A stretch of DNA of 64,000 bases from Nymphaea colorata (GCF_008831285.2 NC_045146.1:4536972-4600971), one strand, 5' to 3'. Counted from the first letter of the stretch, positions 10,418 to 21,636 are shown. Notes: generated by a model not told the origin, from the letters alone. Numbers and translations are program-made.

Positions 10418-12822
10418 CATATGATAGTCTATAACACTTGCAAAAGCATATCAGATAGATGTCCTTAGTCAATGGACCAGTGATAAGATAATGTGACTTG
10501 TGAGCATGGATGAAAAGTAATCACCCGTGAATTAGCAAGCGTAATGTAGTAGTTCAGCTATGCAAAGATCAAAATTGTGTAGCCAACCTCAGATATATGG
10601 TTCGTTGTCCCCTATATTAAATTCATCTTTGTAGATGCCAATGCACTCAATCTCTCAAAACTTGATCAAAGTGATCAATATTTTATATTGCGGCCTTCCT
10701 TTATGATTCAATATTTACAATCGAATCAAGGCCCTCGTTTGGGCTATTCAATCTTATAAGTTGTAAATAGAAGCATTCTGTGAAGTGACAAGTGACTTTT
10801 CTCTATATAATTCTTGGACTAGAATTAATGAACATAATCACTCATGGTCTCAGACAAAATAACAAATTAAGCAGAAATATTACTTCATCATTTCAAAATA
10901 TAGTGAAATAATGGAAGGACCATAAGAAAATTAGATACGTACAAAGTCATGCAATTCAATATCCTTTGGAAGTAACATTATCAAGCAACATAGACCAATT
11001 TTTTTTCCCCTTTTAACTGACTTATTTATGAATGCAACATACGTGGTGTGCCTCAAATATTGTGGCAAATCAACTCAAACATAATGAGTGCATGCAAATA
11101 TTGAAATTAATTTCTTTGTCATAAAAATCAACAAGTAACCAACTTCCAAAGAATTAACTCGATTGATAAAAAATACCCTCTTTAGTCCTACTAAAGTAAT
11201 ATGAGCTTTCAAATATGGTTTATAAGGTTTATATGATTGGGATTACTTTATATGTGTCTCTAAAGTTAATAAAACAAGGCATCATCATCAAAATATAAAA
11301 GCAATCTACGAATTTTGATGAAGATATACTTTTAACTCATCATTCATCTTTACTTAAATTCTAAAATATAATTGTAAATTTGTCCTGCCCTCTATTTCGT
11401 GTTCAGGTATTTCAACACCTCGTTTCAGTTCACTCCTAAGTAGCTCTAAGGGAATAAATCCATCTGTTAGAAAAAATTTCGCCTAGATCGATACTCATAT
11501 ATATTTACAGCATGCTTTATCAGTCTCGTAGATCTTGTTACAAACACATGTCTCTACAGTTTTATTAAGAAATCAATTGCCATCTCATGGGCATATATAA
11601 CATTATAAAGAGACTCTTCTCTTTCAATATATTGTCATGTGTAAGTTTACATCTGGAATACGTGTATCTGATTTTTCTAAGAAAACATATGGCATCTTGA
11701 TTCATCAAAAACCATTTGCACTCACATGAGTCACTACCCCAATTGCCATCAATAACTCTCACTAAGCATAGGACTTGCAAATGCTATCTTCTTGATAGCT
11801 TTACAACAATCCAAGGATGCCTAATCAACACATGCTAATTATCCCAACTCTGCAACATATATCACATTAAAAACACTCCATTAAATGTATCAAAACTACC
11901 CATTGTACTATAACATAGTACATTGGAAAATAGTTTCGTTTCTTTTAGTCTTTTATGATATTGTTTTTCAAAATATCTTTAATTCTTATAGTTTTACATA
12001 TCTAATTTTAAGACCTTGAAATATAACTCTTGTGAGAAGAGAATTCTTCTTAAGCATTAGATATTAATTTTTATTTACAGAATAAATGTTTTATTTTCCA
12101 TTCTAAAACATGTAGACAAACATCTTATGTGGACTTCAAGAAGTCCACCTCATTACTATCTATAGAGTGCCATTCACATATAAAGTGACAATAGCTAGCG
12201 TCAGACGAACATAAGTCAAGCTAATCACACATAAGAGAAACTTCTCATAGTCCATGTCTTTCACTTGAATGTATCCTTTTGGAACTACATGAGCTGTAGA
12301 TCTTCTGATGGATCATCTTTTCTTGAACAAAGAATCAATTTGTCACCTACAATAATGAGAACCCAAATTCAACTAATTTTATAGATACCTTCTAAGCATC
12401 CATGACTTTTTTTTGTTCAACTTTTCACTGATGGAAATAATTTCTCATATGTTTGTTCAACCTCAATGTCCTTAAGCATTGTCACACATGCCTCACCTTC
12501 AACGCTAAAACTACAAAGGAAATGCTTAATCATGTAGTCTAATGAATTATGAGATTGTATAATCATTCAACAAGAACTACTTCCATTATTTTGAAGTGGC
12601 TGAGACACTCTTCTTGTATCTCATTCAATTGAATAGATACACCTTCCTATTCTATCCAATAAACAAAATCCAATTCTTTATGTGTGCTTAATAATCTCAA
12701 AACAATAAAACAAGAAGTTATTCAATCATGTATGGAAACAATTCCATGCACATCTATGTGTTCATAATGTCACAACTAGTTACATAATCATTTCATACAT
12801 GATATTAGATTGAAAGGTTCAC
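10418..12822 (-). mobile_element. Internal remnant of the second Copia element
   Basis: The DNA between the polypurine tract and the 12.8-kb insertion should hold RNase H and reverse transcriptase. Only the N-terminal reverse-transcriptase part is recognisable. The open frame 11565-11780 contains GNWGSDSCECK, faintly like the DADWGSD segment of Copia RNase H, but this is not secure. The rest is too decayed to read. Confidence 0.6.
12110..12345 (-). pseudogene. Copia reverse-transcriptase fragment
   Basis: The minus strand reads SLFKKR, a stop, then HVVPKGYIQVKDMDYEKF, followed by TYVRLTLAIV. This corresponds to the start of the RVT_2 domain (WVFKxK...ARLVAKGYxQxxGxDYxExFxPV...VRxxLAIA). Stops appear both before and soon after, so the fragment is dead. 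Its position, 1.7 kb upstream of the LTR in element sense, is as expected for a full-length ancestor. Confidence 0.75.
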
Positions 12823-13257
12823 TTAGGGCCCGTTTGATGGGCGGGTGAAATTTAACACGGTAAATTTACCATGGTAAATTTTTCTGGAAAAATTTACAGG
12901 ATGAAATTTCTCCCTCTTCCAATCTGAGGCCCTGTTTAATGGGTGGAAAGAATTTACCGTGGTAAATTTAACCCTGTTTGATGCACAGGAAGAATTTAAC
13001 ATGGTAAATTTAACCTTGTTGGATGCACAAGAAGAATTTAACATGGTAAATGTTGTTTTTTGTGTATTCTCCTCTCCAAATCTGACTTGGGAGATGACAA
13101 AGGAAGGCATCAAAAGGTTGCTCTTTCTTGTCTATGCATTCAGGAAATCAAGATCAAATCATATCGACAGTTCAAAATTTGCCTCCCACTATCCACCTTT
13201 CCCATTCACAACAAAAGGTATTCCACTGAACAACAATAAGCAATCAATTATGCAACA

Positions 13258-13349
13258 CATAAAACTGTCGAAATCAATGTTCAGAATCCATTCAAGACCA
13301 ACGCATAAAACTGTCGAAATCAAAGTTCAGAATCCATTCAAGACCAATA
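13258..13349. repeat. 46-bp tandem duplication inside the TIR element
   Basis: The units 13258-13303 and 13304-13349 (CATAAAACTGTCGAAATCAA...CATTCAAGACCAA) are nearly identical. Confidence 0.9.
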
Positions 13350-13616
13350 CATCAAGGTTCCTCAGAAAGCCCCTCTTCCATCTCATGGATCGCACCATTA
13401 ATTTAGTTAAACACATCCAGAATGAACGTATAATCAACAAAAACCTTAATTGAATATAGAGCGATTCAGAACTTGATGCATTCATAAAACCCAAGGTTCA
13501 GTAAGATACTACCAACATATGTTTACCAATAAATTATCACTTCATTTCATTGTGTACAATACTACCAAATAACAGCATATCATCGGCCATGAAACCAGAA
13601 CAGAATGCATATACAC

Positions 13617-13955
13617 TGTTTCAAACAATGAAAGTGAATCATTAGCTTCAGACATGAACGTCTGAAAATGATCCTCTATGTTTGCATACTCTTGCTCTTT
13701 CAGCTGTATGGAATCTTTTAGTTCTTGAACTTGCTGAATCAGGGCAGCCTTCTCCACCATCAAATCTTCCCCAAGTTTCTTCCACCTTACAGTCTCATGC
13801 TTCGCAGCTTCATAGGCATCCAGCAATGCATTGAGCACATCATCTGCCTCTTTCATGGTTTCTTGTGCTTCCCCAAATTTCATGAGTATAGATTGGGCCT
13901 CATTGCTTCTTTCAGCTGCGAAGGATGCAGCATGGCCTGACTCAAGAATTGGCAG
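13617..13955 (-). pseudogene. Captured coiled-coil exon (kinesin-12-like)
   Basis: The segment is open for exactly 113 codons and bounded by a good acceptor (TTACATTACAG, at 13956 and above) and a donor (ACA/GTGTAT). It begins LPILESGHAASFAAERSNEA and runs through EAQETMKEADDVLNALLDAY to LQLKEQEY-like heptads and ends LSLFET. Its high content of Glu, Lys, Ala and Leu with heptad spacing marks a coiled coil. By eye it resembles the C-terminal stalk of plant kinesin-12 proteins (the POK/PAKRP group that positions the cell-division plane), but this is from memory and not aligned. There is no motor domain and no start, so it is a passenger fragment inside the TIR element. The ORF extensions on both sides (13542-14057) are intron read-through. 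Confidence 0.6.
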
Positions 13956-14169
13956 CTGTAATGTAACAAGCATTTTAGAAGGAATGAGGACAATAACAAA
14001 GCAAGGTACATGGTCTGACTTAGAAAAAGGGAAGTAAAACAACAATAAAAAAATCATTGATCAATATATATCAGGAATGATGTGTATAACCAATTTGCAT
14101 GTTCCCTGAGATCAATCACACTGAGAATTCATGTAAATAGACAAGCAAAAGAATGAGATATCCTCCACG

Positions 14170-14440
14170 TCCTTCTCCAGGTTCTCTGTATGTCTTTGCA
14201 TGCTTTGAATATATAAAACTGCTTCAGAAAGTTCACTGTCCTGGTTCCACTTCGAAATGTTTTCCATGTAAGGTGTCCATCATAGGTTTGTGCATATGTG
14301 CCCCTTCTTTATTCTTCTGCTGTAAGACATTCATACTAAGTAGCCAACCAGCAAAAACAAATGAAGCATTAGCATGTCTATTTGCTTCAAATAGTTTACC
14401 CTGTTGATGCTTGATTTTGTCCTCTAGTATATGTACAAGG
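14170..14440 (-). pseudogene. Second captured exon of the same coiled-coil gene
   Basis: On the minus strand, upstream of the first exon, the frame reads ILEDKIKHQQGKLFEANRHA and continues to NVLQQKNKE. After a frame change it reads YMENISKWNQDSELSEAVL and then MQRHTENLEKDVEDI. Both pieces look like the same kind of coiled coil, and they are in the correct order before the 13617-13955 exon. The frame switch near TTACATGG implies an indel, so the passenger is already broken here. Confidence 0.45.
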
Positions 14441-14502
14441 GGCACATATGCAACTGTTTGGCATAAGGAGCAACTGGTGGTGGAGAGGGCAGTAACAGAG
14501 GG

Positions 14503-14621
14503 CAGCAAATGAAACGCCCAAATCAAGTTTTTCTCCTGAAGATTTCATGTTTATGCAGAACAAAACATCAAGCCGGCAAAGAGGGACGCAGAGACTCCTC
14601 AGCAAATGAAACGCCCAAATC
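14503..14621. repeat. 22-bp direct repeat 97 bp apart
   Basis: AGCAAATGAAACGCCCAAAT occurs at about 14504 and again at about 14601 inside the TIR element. This is possibly a footprint of an internal duplication. Confidence 0.75.
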
Positions 14622-14778
14622 TAGAAGAACTTACGGCAAGAGAGAAAGGGAAGGCATCAGAGAGAGAAAGGGAGAAATCATACCAGCGGAGGAGCAGAGA
14701 GGCGACGGCGGAATGGAGAGGCAACGGCGCAGCGGAGAGGCAAGCTCGTTCTACTGTGGTACTGTGGTAAGACGGGGA

Positions 14779-14894
14779 GAAGGCAGGAGGGAGCAGAAGC
14801 TGCGAAGGGCCAAAAATGGGTGAAACTCGAGCAGGTGAAGGCAGGAGGGAGCAGGAGCTGCGGAGGGCCAAAAACGGGTGAAACTCGAGCGGGT
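14779..14894. repeat. 58-bp tandem duplication in the right arm of the TIR element
   Basis: The units 14779-14836 and 14837-14894 each run GAAGGCAGGAGGGAGCAG... to ...AAACTCGAGC-GGT and differ at four or so sites. Confidence 0.9.
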
Positions 14895-14960
14895 GAAAGT
14901 TCACCCACTTCCTTTTGGGTTAAACCGGTGAAAATTCACCCCGTTTGATGGGCTTTTAGT

Positions 14961-14986
14961 CGGGCGGGTGAAATTTCACCCGCCCG
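14961..14986. repeat. 26-bp perfect palindrome near the right end of the TIR element
   Basis: CGGGCGGGTGAAA is followed directly by its exact reverse complement. The arm is the same word found in the terminal inverted repeat, so this looks like two element ends joined head to head. It is a probable cruciform or transposase-binding site. Confidence 0.9.
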
Positions 14987-15036
14987 TACAGATTTACCCC
15001 TCCCCAGGCCATTTCACCCGCCCATCAAACAGGCCC

Positions 15037-15436
15037 TTAATGTTCAATAATCTTCCACTATTCATGCAATTAAAAATAATGTATCTAGGATGTCAAAATA
15101 GACTATAATAATTGTAGAAATTGCTATTCAAGCACTTTATTGGTTCATGATTTCTACATGAGATTAAACTAAAAATCATGTTGATTTTCTTAATTTTTCC
15201 ACAATCTTATAACAAAATGTTGACATCAAAACCAGCTAAATCTTGCGAACTTGGGAATTACAAGGGAAACATTTTCATGTCCACCTTCTGCATGACATGA
15301 ATGTACCATTCAATGACTCTACAATTTAGAACATGGTGATAGAGACCAATGTTACTGAATGCTAGACAACTAATATAATCTACTCTTACTTCAATTTGAA
15401 TGGCAATTCATAGAAGAGATGTTAGCACCTCAAAAG
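15037..15436. other. Stretch without recognised gene
   Basis: This may be the continuation of the second Copia element beyond the TIR insertion, but no domain could be read. Confidence 0.25.
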
Positions 15437-15710
15437 GCATAGCATAGCTGGTTAGACAGGCGAGTGCATACAAGGTGCAACGCTTGCTCAATTCTTGTGG
15501 GTTTTACTCTCTTGGACCATGAAAGATGGGTTCATAACATTCAAGTTGAAAGGTGTACTATACTTGACTCAGGTCCCAATGCAACCCAGGATCATGGAGG
15601 CAAGGGGGAATGAAGGGGCCTTTAGGTCTTCTTCGAGCGGTGGATTGTTAACTTCTTGCTCACCTGGAGAAGAGATGTCACTGCCGTGCTTTATATACTA
15701 CTTTTTTTTG
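15437..15710 (+). mobile_element. tRNA-derived SINE-like element
   Basis: The head has a tRNA-like A box (TAGCTGGTTAGACAGG) and, about 50 bases later, a decayed B box (GTGGGTTTTACTCTC). This fits a Pol III promoter. The body ends at a T-run (TACTTTTTTTT) near 15705. No clear target duplication was found. The start of the head (TAGCATAGCTGGT) also occurs near 52983. Confidence 0.5.
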
Positions 15711-17985
15711 AGAAAAACTAAGTGTTAATGTCAAATAATATTTTGGTTTCTACTTTATCACTTGTGAAGATGTTTGTATGTCCAGTAATTTTCCAATATA
15801 TTATAGACCATTTTAGCCATGAAAGCACAACTCATACAACACTAGTTTCCAATAAGTATAAGAGATTGATGATATTATTAGTATCTTGTAAATTGCATAT
15901 GGTTCATCATCGTATTGGTAAGTTGGAATATGCAAATAAGTGAATGAAGCATGGATCAAATTATAGTTAGACGTGTAGACATAATCTAGACAACAACTTA
16001 ATTTAGGTAATACAACATAGATCTATATCAAGTATACAACTGAGACAAAAACATCTTCAAGTAAAACAAGTTCCAAGACAAAACTAGATCACCTGAGATG
16101 AACGAAGAAATGACGTAATGTATAATTGAATCTCAAAACAACTATATGGATATTGGATCCAATCAATTATCACATAATATCCACACTAAAAAATTATGCA
16201 TTTAGGGAAGTACAATGTCATCTTCACAAATGGATCTAAAACTTAACATGATCCAAAAAATAGTTCCAAATCCAATTACTAAAGTAGGAACAAAATTAAA
16301 ACCAATTAAGATTTGAACAAGATTAGACCTTCTAAATTCAATTGAATTTACAAATATAAGTTAAATAGATTGATATAGAAAAAAAAAACAATATCTAGAT
16401 GACCAGACATGCATATTAGATGCAAGATCTAAATGGTAAACCTAGTTAGATCAAGAAATGCCATATAACACAAAATGTATATGAAATCTAAACCCAAATC
16501 CAACGCATAGCTACCAAAATATCCATTTTCCATGCATAATAATCTGAATGTAAAATACATTTGGATTCAACTAAGCATATCTAAAGCCAATTTCTAAAAA
16601 TTGGATCCAACCAAAATCTGATCAAGATATAAAGGTGTTAAACATATCTTTAAAATACAAAGTCTAGATTGTACACTTAATCAGATTCACAAACATCATT
16701 TGATGCATGAAATAAATTTTGCATACAAAATCTAACGGTCATTGTTAGTTAGTCATTGTTAGTTACAAGTATCTGAAACAACTTTCATAGGGGATATAAA
16801 TCTCATATTGTCAAACAATAGATTTCAGATCATGCCATCTTCGATGTGGTTATGTGCTTAATACATCATATAAATCTAACCTAATAAAATGTTTGGTAGA
16901 TTTCTTACATCACCATGCATACAACAAAGATTGAAGAATGCATACACCGCATATCACTGTTCATAGATTTTATGAGACGTGCATAAAAAGCAAACCATTG
17001 TTAACATTCATGAGCAAACCATAGGTCAAGAATCCATATCGCAATGTCAGTGTTCAACAATTCTAACATGCAATCAGCATCAAGGCACACCATAGTTGTG
17101 GGTGTTAGTGTTTCTTGCTGTATGGCACTTTGGGCAACACATTGGAGCAAATGTATGGTGTTGTTGAAAATAGCCACCATCATTGGGATTCATGTAGTAT
17201 TTTCTATGCCAAGTGGTGCTATGCTGGTCAGGTGGGAATGTTTGCCTAATCAGTAATTTATTGATGCTTGCATGAGTTGTTCCAGTAACAAGCCCACACT
17301 TTTTTTTTTTAATTTATAACATTTTCTCTCACTTTTATCATATACATTAAAAAACAAAAGTATACAATTCATCTCAATTATTTGTTTCCATGTATAGTAG
17401 AATGCAAAAAAAAAAAAAAAAAGCTCAGCTTGATTCCTGAGCTTGAAGCTCTCAACGTGAAAAAACACACAAATCAACCACAACATTGAATTGCAATTGA
17501 TTTTTTTAGATTAATAAAAATGGATGAGAAGGGGAAGAGAAACAGCTGGTGTCCAACGCTCACTTAGATAGTGGGCACTCAACCTAATTTTTCCATTATC
17601 AATTTTGTGTCTCTATGGCTAGAGACACCCTATACACAAGGGATATGATAAATGAGGAGCCTCATCTCCTTAAAACTGAGCACAATTTCTGTCGTCACAT
17701 TCATGTTAACCATTTCATCAGTATCAATGTTTAGGGGCTCCTAGAAATCTGATTTTGTCAATCTAAGCCATTGACAAATATGCTAATGAGGATCCAATAG
17801 CGGAACCAAGTTTACTAAATTCAGACAAAATTAACATCAAACAAGCTAACAAGCAAATGATTAACGACCCATACTACAAACTTTTGTGTCATAGGAATTT
17901 GAAGTTCAGTACAAAAAAGACGAGCTTTGAGCTCTCATACATAAAGTGGCTTTACATTCTTCCCTTGTAAGAGTATTTTCACTTT
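15711..17985. other. Stretch without recognised gene
   Basis: AT-rich DNA rich in ATCCAA/GATCTAAA words. It has a T10-A17 pair of homopolymers near 17300-17425. No coding or element signature was recognised. Confidence 0.3.
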
Positions 17986-18185
17986 GATATGTGTTCTGTA
18001 CTTTTCTTTATGTAATTGTGCAAAAAGTAGATTAATACCTAGATTTTCATCAAATTCAAACAAGAACTTGACCTGGAATAAAACAGCTCATTAACAAACT
18101 AGAACTGCCTGCGCAAACAATTATAACCTCAAGACACCTTCAACACATTCATCAATGAAAGTGAAAGATCATGCTTGCAGGTCAC

Positions 18186-18776
18186 ATCTCAAACCCATTA
18201 GTTGAAGTAATTGTCCTCTTATAGAAAGCAGCAGGGGCCTTCTCTCTCCCACCTAGATAACAAGGATGTAGTACAAATCATTAAGAAAATGGGAGAAACT
18301 TTAAGTTGAAATATGAAATTAAATTACCAATTCTACATTCAATCTCGAAGTCCTTGCACATCTTCCCTATTGCAAGTTTCTCCAAGCCAAATGCATCTTG
18401 AGACTGACAAAATGACAACAAAGAAAAGTCAGAGAGGGCAAAATTGGGAAAACTAACAATTTCCTGCTGCATACTTTGCAGGTCAAGCTGTAGACTCCTT
18501 GAGGCTAATTTCAGTATCCAACTATGTAAATTATGGGTTATAGGATAAGTACTAGATGCATGATACAACCTAAAAAACTAAAAAATAAATAGTTAAGGCC
18601 AACCTCAAGTACACAAAATTTGAGAATGAGAGATTATAGACTAGCTAAGGGAATACATTCTCATGAAATAAAGAAGAAAGATTTTAATATTTGTGATTGA
18701 TTAAACAGCTTGAGCCTTTCCTACCTCTTAACTCTTCTAATCCTGACAGCCTTGAGCTTGCTGAAGCTTGAACAAT
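18186..18776 (-). pseudogene. Three-exon fragment of an unidentified gene
   Basis: Three segments on the minus strand have acceptor and donor sites with matching phases. Exon a is 18725-18776 (TCAG/ATTGTT...AGAG/GTAGG; IVQASASSRLSGLEELR). Exon b is 18328-18504 (ATTAG/CC...ATTG/GTAATT; 177 nt, containing LQLDLQSMQQEI and GLEKLAIGKMCKDFEIECRI). Exon c runs from 18252 (CTAG/GTGGG) to a possible donor at 18186 (REKAPAAFYKRTITSTNGFE). Each junction splits a codon 1+2, so about 98 codons join without a stop. Past 18186 the frame meets TGA unless the donor is used. I do not recognise the protein. No start, poly(A) signal or further exons could be proven, so it is more likely a partial pseudogene than a working gene. 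Confidence 0.45.
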
Positions 18777-19039
18777 CTGACACAACAGAAAAAGGGAAAT
18801 GTCACACAACAAAAAATGGATGTGAACGATTCAAGTGAAAAGTGCAACTAACTTTAGAAAACTAGGCACACTAAGAGAAGTCTTAGTTCTTGAACATGTT
18901 CAAATAATTTAAGGCTAAAGCTGAAAAACAAATATGCAAAACAATTAAGACTATCAGATTTTATTATGATCATGAGTACTATAGCAGATTTGTTGGATCA
19001 GTGAACAATAGCGCTGCCCACTAGATTTTTAGAAAAATG

Positions 19040-19545
19040 AAGTATAGCCTTTCACTATGCCATGAAGGATACTCTCAAAATGAATGGTGTAGCTGAGAGA
19101 TGAAATAAAACTCTTATGGATAGAGTAAGGAGTATGACTAATCATTATGCCTTGTCTCTCTAGAATGAAGCATTAAGGAACTTACAATCTAAACAGAGTA
19201 CCAACAAAAATCTAAACAGAGTACCAACTAAAGCAGTATAAAAAATCTCATATGAATTGTAGATAGGCAAAATACCAAATATGAAACCCTTCCATATTTA
19301 GGGATGTTCAATTGATGTAAGGCCACATAAGCTAAATGAAAAGAAACTGGATTTTAGGACTGCTAGATGTTTTATTAAGTACTCTAAGAGGTCCAATGGT
19401 TATAAATTTATGGAATCCAACTAACAAGTCATTTTTTGGGACAAGAAATGTCAATTTCTTTGAGGATGTTGACTTTGAAGGAGGTGATAAGCTTATATCA
19501 TTACCTTTGAAGATGAACATAAATCTTATTGTACAAATGTTGTAG
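19040..19545 (+). pseudogene. Copia integrase C-terminal remnant
   Basis: Readable signatures in order are KMNGVAER, then NKTLMDRVRSMT, NRVPTKAV, a HIWGC-like HI-stop-GCSIDVR, KKLDFRTARCFIKYSKRSNG and RNVNFFEDVDF. These match the family pattern NGVAERRNRTLMD...LNRVPTKAV...WGC...KKLDPRT...GY...SKGYRF. The original catalytic D,D-35-E part upstream is not recognisable, and stops follow VAER and KAV. Confidence 0.85.
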
Positions 19546-19854
19546 GAAGTAGTCGGATTTTTATTCTTGATATTATACCATCAACAAATTTGGATGAAGG
19601 TGATGTCGAGGATCTCCCTGTTCAAACCACTAAAAACAAAATCAATAACCTCAAGAAAGTCATAGGTGTCACTAAGGAGATCCACTAGAGAAAGAGAAGC
19701 ACAATTCAAGAATATTATAATTTTTATCTCTAAGAACATGAAACTGATACAAGCTTAATGGAAGAGAATCCTATCAACATCGTAGATACACTTTGGGTTA
19801 TGTATATCTATTGGCAGAAGGGGCTATACCATAAAAAACCGTTGAGTATACACT

Positions 19855-20190
19855 AGTTGCTACTTTCAACATGCCTATAGAATTCATAGAATGTTATGAG
19901 GTATCCAAATATACATTATGACTACAAAATTTTATTATGGGGCTGCACTTTGTAAATGGAGTTAAAAGACCACTTGATTTATTTTGTGATAATAATTCAG
20001 CAGTATAATATTCTAATAACAACCATGGTTTAACAAAGTCGAAACACATCGACATTAAGTATCCGACTATTAAAGAAAATATACAGGATGGTCAGGTGTG
20101 TTTAGAGTATATTTGAACAAGCTCCACGATGGCAAATTAGTTCACTAAGGGTTTGGCACCCAAAGTCTTTCACGAGCATATTGTTGGTTT
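19855..20190 (+). pseudogene. Copia RNase H C-terminal remnant
   Basis: The frame reads EFIECYEVSKYTL, then LFCDNNSAV, SKHIDIKYPTIKENIQDGQV, and FTKGLAPKVFHEHI. These are the landmark strings of the end of Copia polyproteins (EAEFVACYEAT, LYCDNEPAVFYS, KHIDIKY..VKEKIQD, LTKGLPPxVFREH). Three in-frame stops interrupt it. Confidence 0.85.
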
Positions 20191-20195
20191 AGTAT

Positions 20196-21440
20196 TTTTT
20201 GTTGTTCTTATGTAATAAACACATTAGTTTTTCTTTTTTTTGTAAAATATACTTTTAAGTTCTTTGGTTCCATGTGGAACTATCAAGTTTCCTGCTAGAG
20301 GGTCAGATCAAATGTTTAATTGACTGTATGTTCACATTGAGGATATTTCAGAATCCAATATTTTGGAGCTCAACAAAGTCCCTCTCAGTCCTCTTGTTTA
20401 TACTTTTTTGTGTATGCATGATTAGTTCTATGATTTGTATATGTAACAAATTGACATCAATTTGGCTGAATCGATGTGACTGAGACACGATGCCTAGCCA
20501 AGATTGCTTAGTGACATCTTGCTTTTATGGTGCTAAAAGCTTTACTTAATCTTATGGACAGACAATCTTGTTAATGAAGCTGTTTCAGTTAAGTCTTCAA
20601 AATGAAAAGGTTTTTCAATTTTTCTGTCTTTCTCTGTTTCATTTGTGCGAGGAATTATTTTTTTCTTTTCCCTCCTTTCAGAAGTATCCATCTTTGGTTT
20701 TTGGTATAATAACACTTGGGATGATCAATTGTGTTGTCTAAGTATGGGTGTGAATTTGAATGTTGCATTTTGGCTGTGATTGTTGCATCACTAACTGATT
20801 TTTGTCTATATTCAGATCTTGTATGTTCAGATTTGATAGAAACTTGTATCATTAGCCGATTATGTATTATATGTTGCAAGTTGCATTATTCTATGTCCAA
20901 AAGCATGATTTGTACATATATCTGATTTGTTTCAATATTGTGCTTGTGTTATGATCAATGTGTTGTATTTAAAATTTAACTTATGACTATCTTAAATTGG
21001 AACTTCCATTAATATTTTAAAGGAATTTCAAAAAACCACAAAACGGGTCTACTATGCATATGATTTCGAAGCGTTTATCATACTGTTACAAACAAGTTGA
21101 TGAGTTTTTAATTAGCTTGTGATTAATAACTTTTAATTAGAGATTTCAAATATTTATTCGTCTGATAACATCACGTAGTTAGCTGATTTCACTAGATTCC
21201 TCATCATCATCTACCTTACCTTGGCAATGCTGATCATAGAGCTACCTAACCTTAGCTACAAAATCCAGATCTGAAGATAATACATTTTTTTCAAAGATTT
21301 TCTTCTTTTGGATTTCTGGTGATCTTGATGGTGACATATGTTTTCTTTTCCCATCTTCTATTGCCAAAATTCTCTCCAGCTTTAAGAGAATTACATGGCC
21401 TTGTTTCAATTATGGAAGCAATAATAAAGTTTTAAATAAA
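20196..21440. other. Stretch without recognised gene
   Basis: T-rich DNA downstream of the Copia remnant. Part may be its 3' LTR, but no TG/CA ends were found. Confidence 0.25.
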
Positions 21441-21594
21441 GTTACTAGTTAGCAGTAATCAAAGCAAAAAATAATACGCTATGTCAATTTACCATTTTTG
21501 GCTAGCACAATCTTAAAGTTACTAGTTAGCAGTAATCAAAGCCAAAAATAATATACTATACCAATTTACTATTTTTTGCTAGCACAATCTTAAT
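21441..21594. repeat. 77-bp tandem duplication
   Basis: The units 21441-21517 and 21518-21594 (GTTACTAGTTAGCAGTAATC...GCTAGCACAATCTTAA) are alike at nearly 90 percent of positions. Confidence 0.9.
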
Positions 21595-21636
21595 CACTAG
21601 GTCAGAAAAGTGTGATTTTTGTATATATTTGATTAA

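Larger units (their letters stand above)
12826..15036. mobile_element. 2.2-kb gene-carrying TIR element, PIF/Harbinger-like (Pack-type)
   Basis: The left end starts GGGCCCGTTTGATGGGCGGG and continues TGAAAT. The complement of the right end is identical over 26 bases except for one C/T. Both sides carry TTA (12823-12825 and 15037-15039), the target duplication preferred by PIF/Harbinger elements. No transposase is seen. Instead the interior contains intact-looking exons of a coiled-coil protein on the minus strand, so it behaves like a Pack element that has picked up gene DNA. The near-perfect ends mean a recent insertion. A hAT or Mutator origin is less likely, because no 8-9-bp duplication is visible. 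Confidence 0.8.
19030..20195 (+). mobile_element. Third Copia remnant: integrase end joined to RNase H
   Basis: The plus strand shows the C-terminal part of integrase, then the variable linker, then the RNase H end of a Copia polyprotein. The whole reverse-transcriptase core (normally about 250-300 residues) is missing between about 19760 and 19850. Stops and frameshifts are scattered throughout. The flanks do not show LTR ends. A 23-bp tandem duplication sits in the integrase part (19188-19233). Confidence 0.85.

Noticed and set aside
11565-11780. Copia RNase H fragment
   Set aside because: Only GNWGSDSCECK faintly fits; not enough to call separately.
12959-13453. 164-residue ORF inside the TIR element
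   Set aside because: Made of tandemly repeated element ends (DAQEEFNMVNLTL repeats) and the 46-bp duplication.
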